Shown here in pieces: positions 13,994 to 22,782 of a stretch of 64,000 nt of DNA. Source of the stretch: Rhizobium rhizogenes NBRC 13257. GTDB lineage: Bacteria; Pseudomonadota; Alphaproteobacteria; Rhizobiales; Rhizobiaceae. A program made the translations under genes and the position numbers. The notes under the pieces were generated by a model. The model had not been told where the DNA came from. It ran no database searches and saw nothing but the letters and a program-made list of their open reading frames with translations. Position 1 is the stretch's first letter. The number at the start of each line of letters is the position of its first letter. The stretch lies in contig NZ_BAYX01000014.1 in NCBI RefSeq assembly GCF_000696095.1, positions 1-64,000 on the forward strand. Direction: 5' to 3'.

Positions 13994-15027
13994 GCGAAGA
14001 CCGGCCCGGCGTTCTGGACGGAGCAATCCCTCCGCAGGATAATACCCGTCTTTTCGGCCATGAGGATGCAGAGGCCTTTCTGGCGCAATCCTATCGGTCC
14101 GGCAAGGGCCACCATGCAGTGCTGATCGAAGGGCCGGAAGGCATCGGTAAGGCGACGCTCGCTTTCCGCTTCGCCAACCATGTGCTCTCGCATCCGGATC
14201 CCGCCACGGCACCCGAGACGATCAGCGATCCGGATCCAGCTTCCGCCGTCAGCCGGCAGATTTCCGGCGGCGCCTCGCACAATCTGCTGCACCTTGCCCG
14301 CCCGGTCGACGAAAAGACCGGCAAGGTGAAATCGGCGATCACCGTCGATGAAGTCCGTCGCGCCGGAAAATTCTTTTCGCAGACCTCCGGCACCGGCAAC
14401 TGGCGGGTCGTCATCATCGACCCCGCCGACGACCTCAACCGCAATGCCGCCAACGCTATCCTGAAAATCCTCGAGGAGCCACCGAAGCGGGCGCTTTTCC
14501 TGGTGCTGTCGCACGCGCCGGGCAAGCTTTTGCCGACCATTCGTTCGCGCTGCCTGCCGCTGAAACTGGCGCCGCTCAGCGATAATGCCCTGAGCAACGC
14601 TCTTGGACATCTTGGTATTGGCTTGTCAGCAGGGCAGGGAAGTGAACTGCTGGCCGCGGCTAAAGGCAGCGTCAATGAAGCGCTGAAGTTGCTGAATTAT
14701 GGCGGCGGCGAGATCGTTGCTGCCTATGAGCAGGTGATTTCGGCGGAAGGCCCCGCCGCGCGCCGGGCGATGCACCGCCTCGCCGATGCGCTGTCGGCCA
14801 AGGAGAGCGAGACGATATTCGGTTTCTTCGTATCCCACATCGGCGACGACATCATGGCCCGGGCGCGGGCGGCTGCACTGGAGGGGCATCTGACCGTGGC
14901 GGAAAAGCTCGCCCGTCTCTATTCCGATGTCACCGAGCGGCTCACCGTATCGCAAGCCTATAATCTCGACCGCAAACAGACCATCATCACCGTACTCGGT
15001 GAACTGAAGCAGCAGCTTTCCTACTAA
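13990..15027 (+). CDS. holB: DNA polymerase III subunit delta'
   Basis: A 345-residue clamp-loader subunit. It has the AAA+ N-terminal domain with a P-loop EGPEGIGKATL near residue 48, the NAANAILKILEEPP segment, and the RSRCLPL SRC motif near 183 characteristic of delta'/tau. It loads the beta clamp with delta and tau. The start overlaps tmk. The stop overlaps by four bases the stop of the convergent TauE/SafE gene. Confidence 0.93.
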   Translation: MSEDRPGVLDGAIPPQDNTRLFGHEDAEAFLAQSYRSGKGHHAVLIEGPEGIGKATLAFRFANHVLSHPDPATAPETISDPDPASAVSRQISGGASHNLLHLARPVDEKTGKVKSAITVDEVRRAGKFFSQTSGTGNWRVVIIDPADDLNRNAANAILKILEEPPKRALFLVLSHAPGKLLPTIRSRCLPLKLAPLSDNALSNALGHLGIGLSAGQGSELLAAAKGSVNEALKLLNYGGGEIVAAYEQVISAEGPAARRAMHRLADALSAKESETIFGFFVSHIGDDIMARARAAALEGHLTVAEKLARLYSDVTERLTVSQAYNLDRKQTIITVLGELKQQLSY

Positions 15028-15830
15028 GGGAAGATCAGCTTCAAGGCGACGACCATCAGAGTAACGGCGAGGACGATGCGGATCAGCCGCTCATGCAGGC
15101 GCGGCGCAAGCAGGCTGCCGGCGACGATGCCGGGGATCGAGCCGAGCAGCAGCGCAAACAGCATCGTCCAATTGATCTCGCCGATAAACCAATAGCCCAT
15201 GCCGCCGATCAAGGTCAGCGGTACGGCATGGACGATATCCGAGCCGACGATCTCTCGGACATCGAGCTGCGGATAGAGCACCAGCAACACCGTAACGCCC
15301 AGTGCGCCGGCACCGACCGATGTCATGGTAACGAGCGTGCCGAGCACAAGACCGAGGACCAACGTCAGCAGCGCGATGGTGCGCGGCGCCAGCATCCCAC
15401 GCTCGCCCCGCCATTTGCGCATGGCGTTCAACACCTGGCCACGACAGAGCAGCATCAGCGCCGTCAGCAGCAGAAGACAGCCGAGCGACAGGGTGATTGC
15501 ATGCGCAACCTCCGGGCTCTCGCGATTGACGCCGGCCATCAGCCACAACATCGCCAAGGCAGCCGGCACGCTGCCGGAAGCAAGCAGGCCCACCACTTTC
15601 CAGTTCACCCGCCCATGCATGCCGTGCACGGCCGTTCCAGCCGTCTTGGTGATCGCCGCATAGAGGAGATCAGTGCCGACGGCCGTGGCCGGATGCACGC
15701 CGAACAGCAGGACGAGCAAGGGTGTCATCAACGATCCGCCGCCAACGCCGGTAATGCCCACCAACATGCCGACGAAGAAACCGGAGAAGGAATAAAGGGG
15801 TTGAAATGTTGCTGGAAAACTCAAAATCAC
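15024..15830 (-). CDS. Sulfite exporter TauE/SafE family membrane protein
   Basis: A 268-residue protein with about eight membrane spans arranged as two repeats, the first with GMLVGITGVGGGSLMTPLLV (residues 20-39) and the second with GTLVTMTSVGAGALGVTVLL (about 160-179). These Gly-rich repeats define the TauE/SafE family of anion or small-organosulfur exporters. The true substrate cannot be read from sequence. It is convergent with holB, with overlapping stops. Confidence 0.9.
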   Translation of the reverse strand: MILSFPATFQPLYSFSGFFVGMLVGITGVGGGSLMTPLLVLLFGVHPATAVGTDLLYAAITKTAGTAVHGMHGRVNWKVVGLLASGSVPAALAMLWLMAGVNRESPEVAHAITLSLGCLLLLTALMLLCRGQVLNAMRKWRGERGMLAPRTIALLTLVLGLVLGTLVTMTSVGAGALGVTVLLVLYPQLDVREIVGSDIVHAVPLTLIGGMGYWFIGEINWTMLFALLLGSIPGIVAGSLLAPRLHERLIRIVLAVTLMVVALKLIFP

Positions 15831-16072
15831 GGCCTTTTCGAGCCGTTGAACAGGCTGTCAAAAATGAAAATGGAATTCACGGTGATTTCTGTCCTGCCCT
15901 TCGGTTTTCCGCAGGGGTAAAGCCGGGTCAGGACCCTGTCAAGCAAAGCACGTTCGGAGCCAAGGAATGTTGCAGGCGCGAAACTTGGTGTTTCGCTCCC
16001 TGCAAACATGCGCTAAAGCGAGCATGAGCAAGAATAACAATGATGAAACCGTAAAGCGGACCATTGCCTGAT

Positions 16073-17626
16073 ATGACCGAAAAGACCCCGTTCTACATCA
16101 CCACCGCGATCGCCTATCCCAACGGCAAGCCGCATATCGGCCATGCCTATGAGCTGATTGCCACCGACGCCATGGCACGTTTCCAGCGGCTGGACGGGCG
16201 CGACGTTTTCTTCCTGACGGGTACGGACGAACACGGCCAGAAGATGCAGCAGACGGCGCGCGCCGAGGGCCTGTCTCCGCAAGAGCTCGCCGACCGCAAT
16301 TCAGCGGAGTTCCAGGCGATGGGCAAGCTGCTCAATTCGTCGAACGACGACTATATCCGCACGACGGAAGAACGCCACCACGAGACCTCGCGGAACATCT
16401 GGAACCTGATGGCCGATGCCGGCGACATCTACAAGGATTCTTATGCGGGCTGGTATTCGGTGCGCGACGAAGCCTATTACCAAGAAAACGAAACGGAGCT
16501 GCGCGCTGACGGCGTGCGCTACGGGCCACAGGGCACGCCGGTCGAATGGGTGCAGGAGGAAAGCTATTTCTTCAAGCTCTCGGAATACCAGGATCGCCTG
16601 CTGAAGCTCTACGAGGAAAACCCCGACTTCATCGGCCCAGCTGAGCGCCGTAACGAGGTGATTTCCTTCGTGAAATCGGGCCTGAAGGACCTGTCGATCT
16701 CGCGCACGACGTTCGATTGGGGCATCAAGGTGCCGAACGATCCGGCGCATGTCATGTATGTCTGGGTCGATGCGCTGACCAACTACATTACAGCAACCGG
16801 CTATATCGAGGACCGGAACAATCCGCGCGCGAAATACTGGCCGGCTGATGTCCACATCATCGGCAAGGACATCATCCGCTTCCATGCCGTCTATTGGCCG
16901 GCTTTCCTGATGTCTGCAAAGCTGCCGCTGCCGAAGCGCGTCTTTGCTCACGGCTTCCTGCTCAACAAGGGCGAGAAGATGTCGAAGTCGCTCGGTAATG
17001 TCGTCGATCCGGTCAATCTGGTGAACCACTTCGGTCTCGACCAGGTGCGCTATTTCTTCCTGCGCGAAGTCTCCTTCGGCCAGGACGGCAGCTACAGCGA
17101 AGAGGCGATCGGCACGCGCATCAATTCCGATCTCGCCAATGGCATCGGCAATCTCGCCAGCCGCTCGCTGTCGATGATCGTCAAGAATTGCGATGGCAAG
17201 ATCCCGGAATGCGGAGAGCTGACTGAAGAGGACAAGGCTCTGCTGGCACAAGCCGATGCGCTGCTGGCCTCCACGCGCGAGGATATGGGCAAGCAGGCGC
17301 TTCATCGTGCGCTCGCCTCGATCATCGCCGTCGTCTCCGAAAGCGACCGTTATTTCGCCGGCCAGGAACCCTGGGCGCTGAAGAAGACCGATCCGGCCCG
17401 CATGGCGACCGTGCTCTATGTCACGGCCGACGTCGTCCGCCAGATCGGCATTCTGCTGCAGCCGTTCATGCCGGATTCCTCGACCAAGCTGCTGGATCTG
17501 ATCGCCATTCCCTCAGACAAGCGCGATTTCGCCGCCCTCGGCGAAGCTGGCCGTCTTGTCCCCGGCACACCGCTGGAAGCGCCGAAGCCGGTCTTTCCGC
17601 GCTATGTGGCGCCGACAGTCGAATAA
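16073..17626 (+). CDS. metG: Methionyl-tRNA synthetase
   Basis: A 517-residue class I synthetase. HIGH box is PHIGHA (about residue 21) and the KMSKS loop is GEKMSKSLGN (about 300). The first residues MTEKTPFYITTAIAYPNG match the family start, favouring ATG 16073 over a TTG nine bases upstream. The C-terminal tRNA-binding dimerisation domain is absent, as in other short alphaproteobacterial forms. It charges initiator and elongator tRNA-Met. The tatD gene follows after 8 bases, suggesting an operon. Confidence 0.95.
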   Translation: MTEKTPFYITTAIAYPNGKPHIGHAYELIATDAMARFQRLDGRDVFFLTGTDEHGQKMQQTARAEGLSPQELADRNSAEFQAMGKLLNSSNDDYIRTTEERHHETSRNIWNLMADAGDIYKDSYAGWYSVRDEAYYQENETELRADGVRYGPQGTPVEWVQEESYFFKLSEYQDRLLKLYEENPDFIGPAERRNEVISFVKSGLKDLSISRTTFDWGIKVPNDPAHVMYVWVDALTNYITATGYIEDRNNPRAKYWPADVHIIGKDIIRFHAVYWPAFLMSAKLPLPKRVFAHGFLLNKGEKMSKSLGNVVDPVNLVNHFGLDQVRYFFLREVSFGQDGSYSEEAIGTRINSDLANGIGNLASRSLSMIVKNCDGKIPECGELTEEDKALLAQADALLASTREDMGKQALHRALASIIAVVSESDRYFAGQEPWALKKTDPARMATVLYVTADVVRQIGILLQPFMPDSSTKLLDLIAIPSDKRDFAALGEAGRLVPGTPLEAPKPVFPRYVAPTVE

Positions 17627-17634
17627 GGTTTGTT

Positions 17635-18417
17635 ATGCTCATCGATACGCATTGCCATCTGGACTTTGCCGATTTCGCGGAGGAACGCGACGTAATCGTC
17701 GCGCGCGCTCACGAGGTCGGCGTCAAGCAGATGGTCACCATCTCGACCAAGGTCCGAAAGCTCGACGGGTTGCTTGCGATCACCGAGCGGTATCCGTCCG
17801 TTTTCTGCTCAGTGGGCACGCATCCGAACAGTGCCGATCAGGAACTGGATATCCAGACCGAGGATCTCGTGCGGCTGGCAAATCAGCACGAGAAGATCGT
17901 CGCCATCGGCGAGGCGGGCCTCGACTATTTCTACGACACGGTAAAGCCTGAAGATCAGAGGACCGGATTCCTGCGCCATATAGCGGCCGCTCGCGAAACA
18001 CAGCTGCCACTGGTCATTCACAGCCGCAGCGCCGACGAAGATATGGCCGCGATCCTGACGGAGGAAACAGGGAAGGGGGCTTTCCCCTTCATTCTGCATT
18101 GCTTCTCAGCCGGCCCGGCCCTCGCCCGTACCGGCGTCGAACTCGGCGGCTATATCTCCTTTTCCGGTATTCTGACCTTCCCGAAATCCGAGGAACTGCG
18201 CGACATCGCCAAGACGATCCCGCACGATCGGCTGCTGGTGGAGACCGATGCGCCGTATCTCGCGCCAAAGCGTTGGCGCGGCAAGCGCAACGAACCGTCC
18301 TATGTCGTCAACACCGCCGAGGTGCTGGCCGACACGATCGGCGTCAGCATGAACGACATCTCAGCGATCACCACCGAGAACGCATTCCGCTGCTTCTCCC
18401 GGATGACGAGGGTCTGA
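17635..18417 (+). CDS. TatD family metal-dependent hydrolase (YcfH-like)
   Basis: A 260-residue TIM-barrel hydrolase. Metal ligands appear as DTHCHLDF (residues 4-11), GEAGLDY (about 90), PLVIHSRSA, FILHCFSAG and the ETDAPYL motif near 205. The family includes 3'-5' DNA exonucleases and D-aminoacyl hydrolases; the exact substrate is unknown. It lies between metG and the MBL hydrolase gene with very small gaps, a conserved alphaproteobacterial order. Confidence 0.92.
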   Translation: MLIDTHCHLDFADFAEERDVIVARAHEVGVKQMVTISTKVRKLDGLLAITERYPSVFCSVGTHPNSADQELDIQTEDLVRLANQHEKIVAIGEAGLDYFYDTVKPEDQRTGFLRHIAAARETQLPLVIHSRSADEDMAAILTEETGKGAFPFILHCFSAGPALARTGVELGGYISFSGILTFPKSEELRDIAKTIPHDRLLVETDAPYLAPKRWRGKRNEPSYVVNTAEVLADTIGVSMNDISAITTENAFRCFSRMTRV

Positions 18418-18421
18418 CGGC

Positions 18422-19249
18422 GTGACACACCGGCGGCGCTTCACCATATTGGGCTGTTCGTCGTCGCCGGGCGTGCCGCGCATCACCGGCGATTGGGGCG
18501 CTTGCGACCCGAAGAATTCCAAAAACCGACGCACGCGCTCGGCCTTCATGGTCGAGCAGATCGCGCCCGATGGCGGCGTGACCACCGTCGTCATCGACAC
18601 AGGCCCGGATTTTCGCGAACAGATGATCCGCGCCGGCGTCGGCTCGATCGAAGCCGTGCTCTATACGCATGCCCATGCAGACCATATTCACGGCCTCGAC
18701 GATCTGCGCGGCTTCTTCCACAATTCGCATGAACGCATTCCAATCTATGCGGATCAGCCGACCATGGACCGCATCCGCGAAGGTTTCGGCTATTGCCTTG
18801 AAACGCCGCCGGGCAGCAGCTATCCGCCGATCGTCCGTCCGGTCATCATCGAAAGCCTGGACAAGAGCTTCACAGTCGAAGGGCCGGGCGGTCCGATCAG
18901 CTTCTGGCCGCACAAACAGCAGCATGGCGACATCCATTCGCTTGGCTTTCGCATCGGCAAACTTGCTTATTGCAGCGATATCAGTGACTTCCCGGCGGAA
19001 TCTGTCGAGAAGGTACAAAATCTCGACATCTTGATCATCGACGCCTTGCAATATCGACCACATCCAAGCCATCTTTCGCTGGAGCAATCGCTCGCCTGGA
19101 TCGAACGCTTGCAGCCAAAGCATGCGATCCTGACCCATATGCACACACCGCTCGACTACGAGACCGTACTTGCGGAAACGCCTGAACATGTCGAACCGGC
19201 CTACGACCAGATGCGTATTGAGCTCGATGTAGAGGATGATGATCTATGA
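18422..19249 (+). CDS. MBL-fold metallohydrolase (PhnP-like)
   Basis: A 275-residue protein starting at GTG four bases after tatD. It shows the metallo-beta-lactamase metal motif THAHADHIHGLDD (about residues 80-92), a DTGPDFREQM strand earlier, SDISDFP and a late HMHTPLDY histidine. The opening ILGCSSSPGVPRITGDWG then NSKNRRTRSA is typical of the PhnP-like phosphodiesterase branch that accompanies metG-tatD. Substrate not known. It overlaps ybaK by four bases. Confidence 0.9.
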   Translation: MTHRRRFTILGCSSSPGVPRITGDWGACDPKNSKNRRTRSAFMVEQIAPDGGVTTVVIDTGPDFREQMIRAGVGSIEAVLYTHAHADHIHGLDDLRGFFHNSHERIPIYADQPTMDRIREGFGYCLETPPGSSYPPIVRPVIIESLDKSFTVEGPGGPISFWPHKQQHGDIHSLGFRIGKLAYCSDISDFPAESVEKVQNLDILIIDALQYRPHPSHLSLEQSLAWIERLQPKHAILTHMHTPLDYETVLAETPEHVEPAYDQMRIELDVEDDDL

Positions 19250-19737
19250 GCGAGGATAGCAGGAAGCTTTCAAGCCTGGAGCGCGTCGAGCAGGCCGCTC
19301 GCGATCTCGGCCTCGACATCGCCATCAAGCGCATGGAGCAATCGACCCGCACGGCCGAGGAAGCCGCCAATGCGGCCGGCTGCGCCGTCGGCCAGATCGT
19401 CAAATCGCTGGTCTTCGTCAATGCGGACACCAATGGCCTGACGCTGCTTCTCGTTTCCGGCGCACACAATGCCGATACGGCAAATATCGCTGCCACTTAC
19501 GGCCTGCGCCTAAAGCGCGCCGACATCGACCGCGTCCGTGACGAAACCGGCTTCGCCATCGGCGGCGTCGGCCCGATCGGCCACCGCGTCAACCTGCCAG
19601 TCTTCGTCGATGAAAGCCTGCTGGCCTATGATCAGGTCTGGTGTGCGGCGGGACGGCCAGACAGTATTTTTGCTTGCGACCCCAAGGTTTTGGCGGAGAA
19701 GATCGGGGCTAAGGTGATACGGGTGAAGGCTGGCTGA
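19246..19737 (+). CDS. YbaK/EbsC family aminoacyl-tRNA deacylase-like protein
   Basis: A 163-residue protein of the YbaK/ProX editing fold: EEAANAAGCAVGQIVKSLVF (residues about 34-53, with the conserved Lys), then LLLVSGAHNADTANIA and GFAIGGVGPIGH (about 103-114). Relatives hydrolyse mischarged tRNA, such as Cys- or Ala-tRNA-Pro; the specificity is not set here. It is coupled to the MBL gene by an ATGA overlap, ending the metG operon. Confidence 0.88.
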   Translation: MSEDSRKLSSLERVEQAARDLGLDIAIKRMEQSTRTAEEAANAAGCAVGQIVKSLVFVNADTNGLTLLLVSGAHNADTANIAATYGLRLKRADIDRVRDETGFAIGGVGPIGHRVNLPVFVDESLLAYDQVWCAAGRPDSIFACDPKVLAEKIGAKVIRVKAG

Positions 19738-19918
19738 ACGGATCCAGAGCACGTCGGATATCGATTTTAGTTCCATAATCTATCTTATGTGACTTTCGTA
19801 TTCGGGCGGGTGAGCTCTATTTCCAAGTGCGACTTACAATCGTGTGATCACCACACTTCTCCCGCCCACCCCATAGTCATGGACGTCGCGCAAACTCAGG
19901 AATTCAGCCATTCCTCGA

Positions 19919-20476
19919 TTACCGAAGTCGTTCATCATATAGATCGCTACGGGTCTGACGGAAGAGATCTCGATGGAGACCAGGCCATATGGACAAACCC
20001 CGGCGCCGCGTCCCGAAGCGTTTGTGCCCTTTCATCATTCGAACAGCCGCATCGCGTTTCGCGAATAGATGACCACTGTCTGCCGCCTCGATTAGAAGGT
20101 TCTCGGCTTCGTCAGCATAACGCGCCAAATGAGGATGCGTCGCTATAGTCCTGTATTGCCAATAGAGCGACGATATCGGGCGCACGCGGTCTTTCCGGAA
20201 CCATTCCAGCGCGCGTTCGGCGCGTCCCGCGTCGAAATGGATGAGCCCTAAAGGATTTGCGGCGGACAAGCGTCCGCCGTCATAGGCAAGCTGGTAGTGA
20301 TGAAGCGATCGATCTCTATCCTTTCGAACAGCGTGGCCATACCAATACATCCAACCGAGCTCTTCGTGAGCCCACGCAAATCCGGCGTTTGCGGCCGCCT
20401 CTAGGAGAGGAAATGCTTCCTTATAGCGCTTCTGTTTGCGCAACCGATCTGCCATCTGCTCATCGAACGCCGTCAT
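19919..20476 (-). CDS. Sel1/TPR-like repeat protein
   Basis: A 185-residue helical protein with two or three degenerate Sel1-type repeats: RYKEAFPLLEAAANAGFAWA then HEELGWMYWYG (residues 17-47), RDRSLHHYQLAYDGGRLSAA then NPLGLIHFDAG, and AENLLIEAADSGHLFAKRDA (about 121-140). Such repeats bind proteins. The ATG overlaps the stop of the upstream unknown gene, so the two form an operon. No signal peptide. Could be an immunity- or effector-associated protein, but no evidence decides. Confidence 0.7.
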   Translation of the reverse strand: MTAFDEQMADRLRKQKRYKEAFPLLEAAANAGFAWAHEELGWMYWYGHAVRKDRDRSLHHYQLAYDGGRLSAANPLGLIHFDAGRAERALEWFRKDRVRPISSLYWQYRTIATHPHLARYADEAENLLIEAADSGHLFAKRDAAVRMMKGHKRFGTRRRGLSIWPGLHRDLFRQTRSDLYDERLR

Positions 20477-21255
20477 GTCAGCATCGTACCGATCAGGAGT
20501 ACAGCCTCTTTAACCTCTGGGCCGTGACGCATGTCGAGCCGATCTACCAACCTGCGCCCCAGTCGCCGCCAGGCATCGAGATGGGTGTCGTAGCCGGTTC
20601 CCGAAAGCAACCATGATCCAGCTAAGCGTCCGCCGGCGGATTGACGACGCCTGACGACTTCTTCGGTGGATATGATCCATTCGCAGAGACCGAGAAGCGC
20701 TGCATCGTCCTGTTGGGCTAAACGACCAAGCGCGAACCACAGCATGGCCAATCCGAAGAATGGGACTTCTCCCGCTTCATGGTCGGGCAAGCGCGGAATA
20801 AGCCAGGACAGCAGTGACAGAGCGTCATCCTCGACTTCCGTGCCGAGCATCTCCAGGCTGTCGAGTAGCTTTATGAGCGTCTGGTTGCTGCCATAGGATG
20901 CATCCACGTTGTTTGGATCACCATAGGAGACGAGGAGAACCGTGCATGCGAATGCACGCTGCCTATGTATCCTCGCCACGATATCGAGATCTTCCGCAGA
21001 AGCCTCGGACCATCGGGTCAGTTCCAGAACTTCACGCGGATGCCATTTCAGGGGTGTCGGCAATTCGCACAGCCGGACGATATCTGCGAGCCGAGCGAAA
21101 TGCTCCCCGCTGTCATTGCCGTAATCAGCCCGCGCGACACTCTGCAGATCGTCTTCATCGAGCAAATTGATTGTGGCTCTGAGAAGAGGATATGGATCCC
21201 CTGGTGCAATCGATGGAAGCGCAGGCATCACTACTGCTGAGACCCTCTCCTTCAT
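20473..21255 (-). CDS. Uncharacterised helical protein
   Basis: A 260-residue, mostly alpha-helical soluble protein (for example TLIKLLDSLEMLGTEVEDDA, FFGLAMLWFALGRLAQQDDA, LGLCEWIISTEEVVRRRQ). I do not recognise a family. The first ATG (21255) has GGAA very close to it; an ATG at 21228 is an alternative. It is followed by the Sel1-like gene with an ATGA overlap. The pair is less GC-rich than its neighbours and sits alone between ybaK and the DUF1127 gene, as recently gained genes often do. Confidence 0.6.
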   Translation of the reverse strand: MKERVSAVVMPALPSIAPGDPYPLLRATINLLDEDDLQSVARADYGNDSGEHFARLADIVRLCELPTPLKWHPREVLELTRWSEASAEDLDIVARIHRQRAFACTVLLVSYGDPNNVDASYGSNQTLIKLLDSLEMLGTEVEDDALSLLSWLIPRLPDHEAGEVPFFGLAMLWFALGRLAQQDDAALLGLCEWIISTEEVVRRRQSAGGRLAGSWLLSGTGYDTHLDAWRRLGRRLVDRLDMRHGPEVKEAVLLIGTMLT

Positions 21256-21393
21256 CTTCCTATAAAGCCTTCGCAGATATCTCTTCGGTAAAGATAGGGT
21301 GCTGCGACAGATTATTGCAACAGCATTTCGCGTCTGTTCTGCTCATGCCGCCAACTGTTCAAAATCGATCCGGACGTTGAGATCCAGGTCGCG

Positions 21394-21615
21394 CTACCCC
21401 CAGAGCCACGATTTTTTAACCTCTGCCCTCGCCTCCGAACGCGTCACGCCGATATCCAGAAGCTGCGTGTCGGACAACTCCGCCAGATCTATCCTTGTCC
21501 TGCGTTTCTCCAGATGGCAGACGAGCGCGGTCAGCGTGCGCCGCACGATATCCATCGCCCTATTCCAGTCCCTTCCCGGCCCTATCGCAATCGGGTTTTC
21601 AATGTCGGTTGTCAT
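21394..21615 (-). CDS. DUF1127 (YjiS-like) small protein
   Basis: A 73-residue protein. The start at 21615 is supported by AGGAG seven bases upstream; a longer frame to 21687 lacks one. The C-terminal half carries the DUF1127 signature: KRRTRIDLAELSDTQLLDIG then VTRSEARAE. Short DUF1127 proteins in Agrobacterium and Rhodobacter are linked to RNA metabolism and phosphate or carbon signalling. It is divergent from the LysR gene and may be its target. Confidence 0.8.
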   Translation of the reverse strand: MTTDIENPIAIGPGRDWNRAMDIVRRTLTALVCHLEKRRTRIDLAELSDTQLLDIGVTRSEARAEVKKSWLWG

Positions 21616-21665
21616 CGCATAAGCTCCTGATCTGCCATGCAGCCGATGAAACGCCATGCTGCTTT

Positions 21666-21677
21666 TGGGCATGCCCA
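21666..21677. promoter_or_regulatory. 12-bp perfect palindrome in the DUF1127-LysR intergenic region
   Basis: TGGGCATGCCCA lies between the two divergent starts. It could be an operator; no factor can be named. Confidence 0.35.
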
Positions 21678-21708
21678 TAAAATGCACTGGCGCTCCCCAC
21701 GAAGGAAG

Positions 21709-21734
21709 CTTATGAAATTAATACAATTCATAAG
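21709..21734. promoter_or_regulatory. LysR-type operator candidate
   Basis: CTTATGAA and TTCATAAG form a perfect 8-bp inverted repeat separated by 10 AT-rich bases (21709-21716 and 21727-21734). The right arm runs into the AAGGA ribosome site of the lysR gene. Dyads of this size next to a divergent LysR gene are the usual autoregulatory binding site. Confidence 0.6.
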
Positions 21735-21745
21735 GAATTCTTCTG

Positions 21746-22621
21746 ATGCTCAATCTCGATCAGCTCGCTGCGTTCGTCAGCGTCGTGGACCTCGGCAGTT
21801 TCACGGCCGCTGCCGACAAGGTGGGACTGACGCAGCCGGCCGTCAGTTTGCAGGTGAAGCTTCTTGAGCAGCGGCTCGGCGTTCGATTGATCGAACGCGT
21901 GGGTCGGCGGGCGCAGCCCTCTCCGGCTGGCGTCGAGCTGCTGCTTCACGCGCGGCGGATATTGGAGGACTGTTCCGCGGCGCAGGAGGCGATGATGCCT
22001 TACCGCCAGGGATCGGTCGGACGCGTCCGGATCGGCAGCGGCGGCACCGCCTCCATCCACCTCCTGCCCCGCGCCATCGCCGCCGTGAAGAAGCGGATGC
22101 CTGGGCTGGAGATTATCGTCCGCATCGGCAATACCGACGAGATACTTCGCGATCTGGAGGCGAATGCGCTGGATCTCGCGGTGGTCGTCCTGCCCGCAGC
22201 CGGACGCTCGCTCGAGGTGGAACCATTCTACGAGGATGAGCTTCTCGCCGTAGCCCCCAAGGGTAGCCTGATACCGGAAAATGGTCCGGAGCCTGCATTC
22301 TTCAGCGACAAGACCCTCATGCTTTACGAGGGTGGCAACACGCGGCGCGCAATCGATGAATGGTTCGCTGCCGCCGGAATCCGGTTGAAGCCCGCGATGG
22401 AGTTTGGCAGCGTCGAGGCGGTCAAAGAATTGGTGGCGGCGGGCCTCGGCTGGTCGTTGCTTCCGGGGCTGGCCCTGCAGCGCGATCGAAGCGAGTATCT
22501 GCAGACATCGCCCTTAAAGCCAAGGCTTGCGCGCCAGCTGGGCATGGTCATGCGTCGCGACAAACATCTGACCAAAGGCCTGCGCGAAGTCGTCAACTGC
22601 TTGCGCGAGTTCCGGAATTGA
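21746..22621 (+). CDS. LysR-family transcriptional regulator
   Basis: A 291-residue regulator with the N-terminal winged helix (LDQLAAFVSVVDLGSFTAAA, residues 4-23; LTQPAVSLQVKLLEQRLGVR recognition region) and a periplasmic-binding-like effector domain from about residue 90 (VRIGSGGTASIHLLP, ELVAAGLGWSLLPGLA). Start supported by AAGGA. It is divergent from the DUF1127 gene. The effector is unknown. Confidence 0.92.
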   Translation: MLNLDQLAAFVSVVDLGSFTAAADKVGLTQPAVSLQVKLLEQRLGVRLIERVGRRAQPSPAGVELLLHARRILEDCSAAQEAMMPYRQGSVGRVRIGSGGTASIHLLPRAIAAVKKRMPGLEIIVRIGNTDEILRDLEANALDLAVVVLPAAGRSLEVEPFYEDELLAVAPKGSLIPENGPEPAFFSDKTLMLYEGGNTRRAIDEWFAAAGIRLKPAMEFGSVEAVKELVAAGLGWSLLPGLALQRDRSEYLQTSPLKPRLARQLGMVMRRDKHLTKGLREVVNCLREFRN

Positions 22622-22782
22622 ACATCTATGAACACGCAATCTAACGTTCGGGCAGCACTTGTGACCAATTGAACCCTTGAATGACCGGTTGGAATCGGCG
22701 ACATTCGTCACATCAATAATTCCCCTTTGCGATCCGAACCCGTTCCGGGCCCGCCTCGTTCTAAAAATGCCTGGATAAGAGC

